A DNA stretch of 53,139 nt from Candidatus Avelusimicrobium pecoris (lineage in GTDB: Bacteria; Elusimicrobiota; Elusimicrobia; Elusimicrobiales; Elusimicrobiaceae): positions 1 through 53,139 of the forward strand of contig CACWMG010000006.1 in NCBI GenBank assembly GCA_902761975.1. Direction: 5' to 3'. This document shows, piece by piece, positions 16,459 through 23,004 of the stretch. The translations under genes were made by a program, and so were the position numbers. Numbering within the stretch: position 1 is the stretch's first letter; every line of letters begins with the position of its first letter. The notes below the pieces were generated by a model that was given only the letters and a program-made list of their open reading frames with translations, was not told where the DNA came from and did not search any database.

Positions 16459-16463
16459 TATTT

Positions 16464-16670
16464 TACCGGGGAAGGGACTTGCCTTCCGGTAAAACTCCTA
16501 ACGGAGTTTTCCTGCAGGCCGGGCTCGCGGTACTCGCCTTGCGGCTCACCTAGTTCGCACGCAAACTCGTACAACGCTGCGCCTTTCAAGCCCCTTACGC
16601 GCACCAAGCAGTTGGTGCTCTCCCTGAAGAGAAATTAAAAAACCACGCTTTTGCGTGGTTTTTAAATTTC
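16464..16670 (-). repeat. tRNA-Leu(CAA) 3'-end repeat unit, 207 bp
   Basis: On the minus strand the tRNA is followed by a terminator (16637-16665), a GC-rich spacer of about 155 bases and then a truncated copy of the tRNA 3' end at 16464-16481, which repeats the last 18 bases of the tRNA exactly and runs on into a second copy of the terminator. The distance between the true 3' end (16671) and the copy is 207 bases. A 67-codon frame through the spacer starts at 16607 but shows no recognisable protein. The plan resembles the 178-bp rtT repeats after E. coli tyrT. Confidence 0.75.
16637..16665 (-). terminator. Terminator of tRNA-Leu(CAA)
   Basis: AAAAACCACGC / GCGTGGTTTTT type hairpin immediately past the tRNA 3' end, with T-runs on both strands. 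Confidence 0.85.
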
Positions 16671-16754
16671 TACCGGGGAAGGGACTTGAACCCTTAAGCC
16701 CGTGCGGGCAATAGTTTTTGAGACTATCCTGTATACCAATTCCAGCACCCCGGC
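16671..16754 (-). tRNA. tRNA-Leu(CAA)
   Basis: The minus strand encodes an 84-base class II tRNA: acceptor GCCGGGG with CCCCGGT (G-U at 1-72), D arm CTGGAATTGGTATACAGG, anticodon stem ATAGT/ACTAT around CTCAAAA (anticodon CAA), variable arm TGCCCGCACGGGC, and T arm AAGGG-TTCAAGT-CCCTT. CCA is not encoded. Confidence 0.95.
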
Positions 16755-16769
16755 TTAAATCTATATTTT

Positions 16770-16798
16770 ATTATAACATATTTTTTTACTGTTCTAAA
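16770..16798 (-). promoter_or_regulatory. Promoter of tRNA-Leu(CAA)
   Basis: TTTAGA at 16793-16798, a 17-base spacer and TATAAT at 16770-16775 on the minus strand, about 15 bases upstream of the mature tRNA. Confidence 0.7.
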
Positions 16799-16852
16799 CA
16801 TACAATACAATTTTACGATACAAATTATGTAGAATGTTAAGGTAGTACAAGT

Positions 16853-17095
16853 CTGTTTTTGGAACCGTATGCAGAATACGGATGGCTTTTGCAAAAAAGC
16901 GATGAGGTACTCCAAAAACGGCCGATACAGGCGCTTTGTAAACGGACTAATTACCCGTTTGCACAGCGTCCAACGTTTGCCATTATTTTAATGGCAGATT
17001 ACGGCTGTTTTTGTGCGAGCATGTACCTCATCCTCCATAAACCAGCCGTTTTGTGTGGTTTCATAAGCAGATACATTAAAATTAGGAGAAAACTT
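16853..17095 (+). promoter_or_regulatory. Structured 5' leader RNA of a pilin gene (leader A)
   Basis: After TAGAAT at 16830-16835 the leader begins CTGTTTTTGGAA and folds as: hairpin CCGTAT-GCAGA-ATACGG (16866-16882); hairpin GCTTTT-GCAA-AAAAGC with a GNRA loop (about 16885-16900); long-range 10-bp helix GATGAGGTAC/GTACCTCATC (16901-16910 with 17023-17032); AAAAACGGCCG/CGGCTGTTTTT (16914-16924 with 17002-17012); a stem spanning 16930-16971 capped by AAACGG/CCGTTT; and TGCCATTA-TTT-TAATGGCA (16978-16996). CAGCCG at 17043-17048 follows. GGAG lies seven bases before the ATG at 17096. The same order is seen upstream of two other pilin-like genes. Confidence 0.8.
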
Positions 17096-17776
17096 ATGAA
17101 TACACACAAAAATGTAGTTATAAAAAAAGGCTGTCATTGCCGAACGTATTTATCGGCAATCTACAACGCACGTCGTTGTCAAATAAAGGAATTTTCCTTA
17201 TTAAATAGGTGCGTGGAAGATCCCCGACAGAAACCCTCGGGGATGACAACTAATTTTACAACAGCCCATGGTTTTACGCTCATTGAGCTCCTAGTAGTGG
17301 TACTCATTATTGGTATTTTGGCGGCGGTGGCACTGCCACAGTATCAAAAGGCAGTAATGAAAAGCCGGGCGGGACAAATGATGTCCTTGGTGCGCAGTTT
17401 GGCCGCCGCACAAGAAGCTTATTATTTGGCAAACGGCACTTATGCACAAACTTTTGCAGAACTGGATGTTGATTTGCCTGGTAATAAAACATTCGGCTGC
17501 GCTACGCCCTACATGTCCGGCAAAACAGAGTGTTTTACGTTAGATAACGAATGGGAAATTGGAATTGCGGAAGACGGAGAAGGTAACGCGGCGGGAGTAG
17601 AATCTTACTATCCCAAAGGAAGTTTTAAAATTACAGCGTATTTACCTCATGCTAAGGATATAGAGACATATGGTCATCTTACCTGCATTGCCCAAGTGGC
17701 TAATGTATCCTTAGGCAAAAGCATTTGTGCAAGTTTAGGCACTCCCACCAATATAGACAGATTCTATAAAATGTAA
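17096..17776 (+). CDS. Type IV pilin-like protein with a 59-residue leader peptide
   Basis: A 226-residue prepilin. The type III signal reads [31 protein letters not shown], cleaved after Gly59 by a PilD-type prepilin peptidase, leaving a mature protein of about 167 residues with Phe1 and Glu5. The globular part has four cysteines (in FGCATPY, TECFTL, LTCIAQ and SICASLG). The start at 17096 is chosen because AGGAG precedes it, and its first residues (M-x-x-HKNVV) resemble those of the pilin at 47069. A later ATG at 17243 would give a ten-residue leader and cannot be excluded. The long leader is largely made of a palindromic repeat (17132-17248). Pilus, competence or secretion role cannot be told apart. 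Confidence 0.85.
   Translation: MNTHKNVVIKKGCHCRTYLSAIYNARRCQIKEFSLLNRCVEDPRQKPSGMTTNFTTAHGFTLIELLVVVLIIGILAAVALPQYQKAVMKSRAGQMMSLVRSLAAAQEAYYLANGTYAQTFAELDVDLPGNKTFGCATPYMSGKTECFTLDNEWEIGIAEDGEGNAAGVESYYPKGSFKITAYLPHAKDIETYGHLTCIAQVANVSLGKSICASLGTPTNIDRFYKM
17132..17248 (+). repeat. In-frame palindromic element inside the prepilin leader
   Basis: A 117-base block (exactly 39 codons) bounded by TGTCAT and ATGACA contains three nested palindromes: ATTGCCGA/TCGGCAAT (17136-17160), ACAACG/CGTTGT (17163-17179) and TCCCCGA/TCGGGGA (17221-17243). It looks like a small dispersed repeat inserted without breaking the reading frame. Confidence 0.65.
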
Positions 17777-17784
17777 TGTTACAA

Positions 17785-17821
17785 AATCGGCCTTCAAATG
17801 GTATAGATTTGAAGGCCGATT
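17785..17821. terminator. Hairpin terminator between convergent pilin and thioredoxin-like genes
   Basis: AATCGGCCTTCAAAT pairs with ATTTGAAGGCCGATT around a short loop. The minus strand continues ATTTTGT, and the plus strand is less T-rich. Confidence 0.8.
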
Positions 17822-17837
17822 GCTATAAAAACTACTT

Positions 17838-18329
17838 TTATTTCACCAACTTATCAATTTCCAGGGTTACTTGTTCTTCCATGTCCGGGCGGTAGCCTTC
17901 CCATACTTTTACCACTTGGTGTTTTTGATCAAACAGCATGGTGTGCGGCAAGCCTTGCACGCCTAAACCTTCTGCCATTTCACCCGCGTTGTATAGGGCT
18001 TTTACGGTAAAACCGTGTTCTTTGGCGGCGTCGCGCACTGGGCCGGGGGTCGCGTCCATAAAAGCACCCACAATTTCTACCTGGTCGCCATATTTTTCTT
18101 TCAGCGCTACTACGGCCGGCATGGTTTTTTTGCACCATGGGCACCAAGAGCCCATAAATACCACCAGTACCGGTTTGCCGTTGTAGTTATCCGATTTCCA
18201 CATTACGTCTTCTTCTACCACCGGCAACTCGGCCGATTTTAACGTAACTACTTCCGGCAAGTCCGGCAGTTTGGGCATACAGGCCGCGGCCACTAACGCC
18301 ACAGCTAACAAAGATACTAATTTCTTCAT
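17838..18329 (-). CDS. TlpA/ResA-like thioredoxin-fold lipoprotein
   Basis: A 163-residue exported thiol-disulfide protein. The signal ends in the lipobox VAAAC (Cys17), so it should be lipid-anchored, facing the periplasm. The thioredoxin domain has the active site GSWCPWCKKTMP (about residue 62-73) and the cis-proline motif GLPHTMLFD (about residue 127). Loss of the usual Gly-Pro between the cysteines and the lipid anchor fits TlpA/ResA reductases rather than cytosolic thioredoxin. A role in reducing or forming disulfides of exported proteins is plausible, and the nearby cysteine-rich pilin-like proteins would be possible clients, which is inference only. It has its own ribosome binding site AAGGAG. 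Confidence 0.88.
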   Translation of the reverse strand: MKKLVSLLAVALVAAACMPKLPDLPEVVTLKSAELPVVEEDVMWKSDNYNGKPVLVVFMGSWCPWCKKTMPAVVALKEKYGDQVEIVGAFMDATPGPVRDAAKEHGFTVKALYNAGEMAEGLGVQGLPHTMLFDQKHQVVKVWEGYRPDMEEQVTLEIDKLVK

Positions 18330-18372
18330 ATTTTCTCCTTTTTTGAGGTTTCCCCTAAGGGCTTATATATGA

Positions 18373-18378
18373 TAGAAT
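18373..18378 (+). promoter_or_regulatory. -10 box of a leaderless promoter for the M23 gene
   Basis: TAGAAT is followed by seven bases and the ATG at 18386. No ribosome binding site is present. The -35 region is unclear. Confidence 0.5.
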
Positions 18379-18385
18379 ACAAAAG

Positions 18386-19303
18386 ATGGGTGATTTTATC
18401 AATAAGATTACGGACTTTTTGGGCGAGCGGGTAGATATTTTAATTATGCCGCGCAAAGGGGCCAGCACCAAGTTTAAAATGCGCCGCTTGACGATAGGGG
18501 TGCTTATTTTTGTTTGGCTGTTAATTACGCTGGGGGCCCTGTTATTTTTTGTGCGCGGCTATGATTACAATATGCTCAAGGCCGACAATAACTTAATGCA
18601 CCTAAAGCTAAAACTGATTGCCGAAGAACTGGAACGCGGGCGCAAATATATTGCGCTTACCCAAACGACCGATACCCAAATGCGCCAAATGCTAGGTATG
18701 CCCGGCAGTAAATCAGGCAATTCTAAAAATTGGGAAGAACTGCAGGCCCAACAAGAAGACCGCGCCCAAAAATTATTTGCCGGGGATTTAAAAGACCTGG
18801 AGCCCGAAGAATTTGAACAATATATTGACGACCTGGAAGATAATTCCAAAACCCGCTTAGCCAGCTTCCAGGAAATTGCCTGGTACTTTGCCAACCAACG
18901 TGAAGGATCCCACTCCACCCCCTCTATCCGCCCTTCTAACGCGCCGATTAGCTCGGGCTATGGGTACCGCTTGGACCCCATGGGCCGGCGCACCTCCAAA
19001 AAACACAACGGGGTAGATTTTGCCGGCAAGCCCGATAGCCCCATTTTTGTAACGGCCGACGGCGTGGTACGCCATGCAGGTTGGGTGCCCAGCTTTGGGC
19101 AAGCTATTTTGGTGGACCACGGGTTTGGTTACTCCACGCTTTACGCGCACACCACCGGCCCCCAAGTAAAAGCGGGAGATACTGTGAAACGGGGCGATAA
19201 AATTGCTACAATGGGTTCTAGTGGGCGTTCCACCGGGACGCATTTGCATTATGAGGTGTGGAAAGACGGACAACCCGTCAATCCGCGTAACTATTTTAAA
19301 TAA
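18386..19303 (+). CDS. M23-family peptidoglycan metallopeptidase
   Basis: A 305-residue membrane-anchored LytM-type endopeptidase. A cytosolic tail of about 30 residues is followed by one membrane segment (LTIGVLIFVWLLITLGALLFFV), a coiled-coil-like periplasmic stretch (about 70-165) and a C-terminal M23 domain. Zinc ligands are visible as SSGYGYRLDP...KKHNGVDFAGKPD (H-x3-D) and GTHLHYEVWKDG (HxH), so the domain should be catalytically active rather than a degenerate activator. The gene directly precedes a bactofilin gene, a widespread pairing in which bactofilin positions the hydrolase to shape the cell wall. Its -10 box suggests a leaderless mRNA. Confidence 0.93.
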   Translation: MGDFINKITDFLGERVDILIMPRKGASTKFKMRRLTIGVLIFVWLLITLGALLFFVRGYDYNMLKADNNLMHLKLKLIAEELERGRKYIALTQTTDTQMRQMLGMPGSKSGNSKNWEELQAQQEDRAQKLFAGDLKDLEPEEFEQYIDDLEDNSKTRLASFQEIAWYFANQREGSHSTPSIRPSNAPISSGYGYRLDPMGRRTSKKHNGVDFAGKPDSPIFVTADGVVRHAGWVPSFGQAILVDHGFGYSTLYAHTTGPQVKAGDTVKRGDKIATMGSSGRSTGTHLHYEVWKDGQPVNPRNYFK

Positions 19304-19318
19304 CTCTAGGAGTAAAAT

Positions 19319-19699
19319 ATGGGATTTTTAAAAAAAGATTCAGATTTTTCCTCCGGCGAACATTTTTCCGTCGTCAGTGCGGAGTGTTACTTCCAAGGGA
19401 CGCTTAACGTACAGGGCTCCTTGCGGGTGGACGGAACGTTGGAGGGAGCGGTGGATAACGCACGGCACGTCATTGTAGGGGACGGCGGCAAAATTGTGGG
19501 CGACGTAACCGCTGAAATTGTAGTGTGCGGGGGCGAAATTGAGGGAAACGTTTGCGCTGAGATGTTGGAAGTGCTTAGCAAAGCGGCTATCAATGGCGAT
19601 ATCCGCGCCAAAAAAATGATTGTAGAAGAAGGCGGCCGCATTGACGGGCGCTGCACCATTGGGGACAGAAACGAAGTTCCCTCGGACGAAGAAAATTAA
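19319..19699 (+). CDS. Bactofilin
   Basis: A 126-residue polymer-forming cytoskeletal protein (DUF583). The core is a right-handed beta helix built from repeats of about 17-20 residues with hydrophobic and glycine positions, for example FQGTLNVQGSLRVDGTLEG, HVIVGDGGKIVGDVTAEI and VVCGGEIEGNVCAEMLEV. The short N-terminal tail and the acidic C-terminal tail are typical. It lies 15 bases after the M23 gene with AGGAG upstream, so the two are cotranscribed and probably work together in local cell-wall remodelling. Confidence 0.95.
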   Translation: MGFLKKDSDFSSGEHFSVVSAECYFQGTLNVQGSLRVDGTLEGAVDNARHVIVGDGGKIVGDVTAEIVVCGGEIEGNVCAEMLEVLSKAAINGDIRAKKMIVEEGGRIDGRCTIGDRNEVPSDEEN

Positions 19700-19713
19700 G
19701 GAGCAAAACACGT

Positions 19714-20394
19714 ATGATTTCATTTTTCATTAAACACAAAAAATCCATTTTAATTATCACGCTGTCCTTCTTTTTGGGCAGTATTGTGTATATCGGGTTA
19801 GATGCTTATTCCCGCAGTAACTACAGCTTAACTGCCGCTACCGTAGGGGGGCAAAAAATTTCTTACCGCGATTTGCAACGCGTCACGGAGCAACAAGCTA
19901 ACCGTTTCCGTGGTCAAGGCATTGACGTAAATGAAGACTTCTTAAAAATGATTGAACAACAAGTGTTGTCTTCCATGGTCAGTGAAGAAATTTTAAACCA
20001 AGCCGCCCGTGAAGCGGGGCTTTGGGTGTCCGACTATGAAGTAGCGTACGACATTAAAACTTCCCCCTGGTTCTCCCCGGAAGGTAAGTTTGACAAAGCC
20101 CAATATGAGTACGTACTCAAAGCCTCGGCCGGGGTGACCCCCGCCCAGTTTGAAGAGCAACTGCGCCGCGATAAACTGGCCAACCGCTACCGCCAAACGC
20201 TTTATTCTTTCTACAAACTCACGCCGGAAGAAATTAAATATGCTTATCAAGTGCAAAACGGCAATTTGAAAGATTTTGACGCAAACAAGCAAGATTTTGC
20301 CGCCACACTGATGGACACCAAAATGGAAACCGCCCAAAAAGCGTTCTTGGACGATTTTAACAACCACGTAGAAATCAAAACTTTTTTGGAGTAA
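19714..20394 (+). CDS. SurA/PpiD N-terminal-like membrane-anchored chaperone
   Basis: A 226-residue protein with one N-terminal membrane segment (SILIITLSFFLGSIVYIGLDAY) and a periplasmic helical domain of SurA_N/PpiD type. The start of that domain is typical: AATVGGQKISYRDLQRVTEQQANRFRGQGIDV, then QVLSSMVSEEILNQAAREAGLWVSDYEV. No parvulin prolyl isomerase domain follows; the chain ends with an ordinary helix. It may be a chaperone for exported proteins. It lies 14 bases past the bactofilin gene with AAGGAG upstream, in the same operon as the M23 peptidase and the kinase below. Confidence 0.8.
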   Translation: MISFFIKHKKSILIITLSFFLGSIVYIGLDAYSRSNYSLTAATVGGQKISYRDLQRVTEQQANRFRGQGIDVNEDFLKMIEQQVLSSMVSEEILNQAAREAGLWVSDYEVAYDIKTSPWFSPEGKFDKAQYEYVLKASAGVTPAQFEEQLRRDKLANRYRQTLYSFYKLTPEEIKYAYQVQNGNLKDFDANKQDFAATLMDTKMETAQKAFLDDFNNHVEIKTFLE

Positions 20395-20397
20395 GCC

Positions 20398-21312
20398 GTG
20401 AATAAACATGATGTGCTAGTAGTAGGGTCCGTGGCTTTTGACACCATTGAAAACGCCAACGGCCGTGCCGAGCGTGTGTTGGGCGGGGCGGCCAGTTACG
20501 CCTCTATTTGTGCCAGCTATTTTACCAAACCCTCGGTAGTAGCCGTCGTAGGGACGGACTTTACCCAGGAATACCGCGACCCGTTTTTAAAACGCGGCGT
20601 AGATATTACAGGCGTGGAAGTAAAAGACGGGCTTACCTTTCACTGGGGCGGGAGCTACGACGCGGACTTTAACACCGCTTTTACCAAATTTACGGACTTA
20701 AACGTATTTAAAGATTTTAAGCCTGTTCTATCCAAAGAGCAACAAAACGCCAAAGCCGTTTTTTTGGCTAACATTGACCCGGAGTTGCAACTTTCCGTAT
20801 TAAAACAAGTCAAACATCCGCGCTTAGTGGCGTGCGACACCATGAACTACTGGATTTCGTCCAAAAAAGACACGCTCTTAAAAGTGATTAAGCAAATTGA
20901 TATTTTATTTTTGAACGAAAACGAAGCCCGCCTTTTAACCGGCATTTACAACCTGATTCAAGCCGGCAAATGGCTACTGGGCAAAGGCGTAAAATACGTG
21001 ATTATTAAGCTGGGCTCTAACGGATCTATGCTAGTGAGCCACAAAGGGATTGCCCAGTTGCCCCCGTATATTTTGGAACACGTACACGACACCACCGGCG
21101 CCGGGGATACCTTTGGCGGCGGATTTACGGGCTATTTGGCAAGTTTAAAAAATTGGAATACATTGCCCGCTATCAAGCGCGCCATGATGATTGGTAATGT
21201 GATGGCCTCGTTCACCATTGAATCCTTTAGCGTGGCACGCCTGGCGGGGCTTACCCCTCAAACTATTAACAAACGCCTGAAAGAATATACGGATATGTTG
21301 CGGTTTGATTAA
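20398..21312 (+). CDS. PfkB-family carbohydrate kinase
   Basis: A 304-residue ribokinase-type sugar or nucleoside kinase in the cytosol. The N-terminal glycine motif reads RVLGGAASYASICASYF, and the C-terminal signature DTTGAGDTFGGGFTGYLA (about residue 237) holds the anion hole and the catalytic Asp. The middle shows LFLNENEARLLTG, normal for the family. The substrate is unknown. The start is a GTG at 20398, three bases after the previous stop, with GGAG seven bases upstream inside the preceding gene, so translation is coupled. Confidence 0.88.
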   Translation: MNKHDVLVVGSVAFDTIENANGRAERVLGGAASYASICASYFTKPSVVAVVGTDFTQEYRDPFLKRGVDITGVEVKDGLTFHWGGSYDADFNTAFTKFTDLNVFKDFKPVLSKEQQNAKAVFLANIDPELQLSVLKQVKHPRLVACDTMNYWISSKKDTLLKVIKQIDILFLNENEARLLTGIYNLIQAGKWLLGKGVKYVIIKLGSNGSMLVSHKGIAQLPPYILEHVHDTTGAGDTFGGGFTGYLASLKNWNTLPAIKRAMMIGNVMASFTIESFSVARLAGLTPQTINKRLKEYTDMLRFD

Positions 21313-21317
21313 AAATG

Positions 21318-21345
21318 AAACTCCCCGGGCTCACGCCCGGGGTTT
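21318..21345 (+). terminator. Rho-independent terminator after the PfkB kinase
   Basis: AAACTCCCCGGGC-TCAC-GCCCGGGGTTT followed by CTTTTT. Confidence 0.9.
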
Positions 21346-21363
21346 CTTTTTATCCGAAAGCAA

Positions 21364-21393
21364 CCAACCCCAAAACATTTGTTTTGGGGTTGG
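21364..21393. terminator. Hairpin downstream of lysS
   Basis: A 12-bp stem, CCAACCCCAAAAC/GTTTTGGGGTTGG type, lies about 27 bases beyond the lysS stop on the minus strand, with a second small stem GCAAAG/CTTTGC at 21400-21414. No long T-run follows, so the terminator role is likely but not certain. Confidence 0.55.
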
Positions 21394-21419
21394 TGCGTAG
21401 CAAAGTTTCTTTGCAAGGA

Positions 21420-22934
21420 CTACTTTTTTACTTCTTCGTCGTCCAACTTTTTAAGCGTGGGGAAGAAGATAATCTCCCGGATAGAGTCTTGCCCGGTCAG
21501 CATCATAATAATGCGGTCAATCCCAATGCCCATGCCCCCCGTAGGTGGCATGCCCGATTCCATGGCCTCAATATAATCGGCATCTAAAATGTCGGCATTT
21601 TCGGCATCTTCGCCTTTGGCAATGGCTTTGGCAGCGGCTTGATCTTTTAGACGTTGGAGTTGGTCGGCCGGGTCGTTCAGCTCGGTATAAGCGTTGCCCA
21701 GTTCTTGCCCGTTTACAAACACTTCAAAGCGTTCCACCAGTTCCGGGTCCCCGGGTTTGGTTTTAGAGAACGGACTGACGGCCGTGGGGTAATCCAAGGC
21801 AATGACGGGGTTGTGATAGTCGGCCAGTAATTTGCCTTCAAAAAGCTCGTCAAAAATAGCACTGTCGCTATCGTCCGCCGAGAATTTGACCCCTTGTTCG
21901 CGGGCTACTTCTTCCAGTTTGGCACGGTTGAATTTGCGCCCGTCCAATACTTCGTGGATATCATGGCCGAATTTTTCTTGCCACGCCACCGGGATATAAA
22001 GGCGTTTATACGGCGGGCGCAAGTCCACATCATACCCGCGGAAATGGATGGTTTCCACACCAATAGCTTTGGCGGCGTTGCCCAAAATTTCGTCAAACAA
22101 ATCCGCCATGGTGTTCACGTCCCCATACGCCTGGTAAAGCTCCATCATGGTAAATTCCGGGTTGTGGGTCGTATCAATGCCCTCGTTGCGGAACATATGC
22201 CCAATTTCATAAATGCGGTCCAACCCGCCAATAATGAGGCGTTTGTGGTGCAATTCCAAGGCAATACGCATATAGAGCGGCATTTTAAGTGCATTGTGGT
22301 ACGTTTCAAACGGGCGCGCAATCGCTCCGCCGGAGGACGGGTTTAAAATAGGGGTTTCTACTTCCAAAAATCCTTTTTCGTCCAAGGTTTTGCGGATAGA
22401 AGAAATAATTTTGGCCCGTTTTACAAAAATATCTTTTACTTCTTCGTTAGCAATTAAATCCAGGTGGCGTTTGCGGAAGCGTACCTCGGTATCTTGCAAG
22501 CCGTGGTATTTTTCGGGCATGGGGCGGATTGCTTTAGACAAAAGCGTCATTTTGGTTACTTTAATGGTTTTTTCGCCGGTTTTGGTTACAAAAATATGCC
22601 CGGTTACGGACACAAAATCCCCTACGGCAATATGTTTTTTGAAAAACGTATAGGCATCGTCGCCCAAGTTATCTTTGGCTACATACAATTGGACACGGCC
22701 TGAAAAATCGCGCAGGTGCGCAAACGCGGCCTTGCCCATTAAGCGGATTTGCATTAAACGCCCGGCGGTAACCGCTTCGGCGTTTTCTTCCAAATTTTTG
22801 GCTTGGGCGCAAGAAATTTGTTTTTCACAGCGGTTAGGGTACGGGGTAATCCCCATTTGGCGGATTTCTTCTACCTCAGCGTAGCGTTGCTTGATAATGC
22901 CGTCTAAGGCATTGTTGTGTTGTTGTTCGGACAT
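21420..22934 (-). CDS. lysS: Lysyl-tRNA synthetase, class II
   Basis: A 504-residue class IIb synthetase. An N-terminal OB-fold anticodon-binding domain (about 60-170, with RLMQIRLMGKAAFAHLRDFSGRVQLYV) leads to the catalytic domain: motif 1 around FLEVETPILNPSSGGAIARPF, motif 2 FRNEGIDTTHNPEFTMMELY and motif 3 GMGIGIDRIIMMLTG. The length is that of bacterial LysRS. The ATG at 22934 has AGAGG eight bases upstream. The gene is single, on the strand opposite its neighbours. Confidence 0.97.
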   Translation of the reverse strand: MSEQQHNNALDGIIKQRYAEVEEIRQMGITPYPNRCEKQISCAQAKNLEENAEAVTAGRLMQIRLMGKAAFAHLRDFSGRVQLYVAKDNLGDDAYTFFKKHIAVGDFVSVTGHIFVTKTGEKTIKVTKMTLLSKAIRPMPEKYHGLQDTEVRFRKRHLDLIANEEVKDIFVKRAKIISSIRKTLDEKGFLEVETPILNPSSGGAIARPFETYHNALKMPLYMRIALELHHKRLIIGGLDRIYEIGHMFRNEGIDTTHNPEFTMMELYQAYGDVNTMADLFDEILGNAAKAIGVETIHFRGYDVDLRPPYKRLYIPVAWQEKFGHDIHEVLDGRKFNRAKLEEVAREQGVKFSADDSDSAIFDELFEGKLLADYHNPVIALDYPTAVSPFSKTKPGDPELVERFEVFVNGQELGNAYTELNDPADQLQRLKDQAAAKAIAKGEDAENADILDADYIEAMESGMPPTGGMGIGIDRIIMMLTGQDSIREIIFFPTLKKLDDEEVKK

Positions 22935-22992
22935 AAATACCTCTATCGTAACGAATTACTTATATTTTAGCAATTTATCACGTGCAATGTGC

Positions 22993-22998
22993 TAAAAT
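22993..22998 (+). promoter_or_regulatory. -10 box of a leaderless promoter for the ankyrin gene
   Basis: TAAAAT, six bases, then ATG at 23005, without a ribosome binding site. The divergent lysS promoter must lie in the same 70 bases. Confidence 0.6.
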
Positions 22999-23004
22999 AA
23001 AAGT

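Noticed and set aside
16404..16607. Small minus-strand frame in the tRNA-Leu repeat unit, as a protamine-like protein such as E. coli Tpr
   Set aside because: Translated spacers of the Leu and Tyr units share little protein similarity, so similarity at DNA level fits an RNA or element better than a gene.
16464..16754. Attachment sites of an integrated element carrying genes
   Set aside because: The 207-base interval has no integrase or cargo. Very small non-coding elements remain possible and are discussed as a finding.
16859..17095. N-terminal extension of the pilin gene by 79 codons
   Set aside because: It is leader RNA read as protein. The ATG at 17096 has a ribosome binding site and its first residues resemble those of the other pilin.
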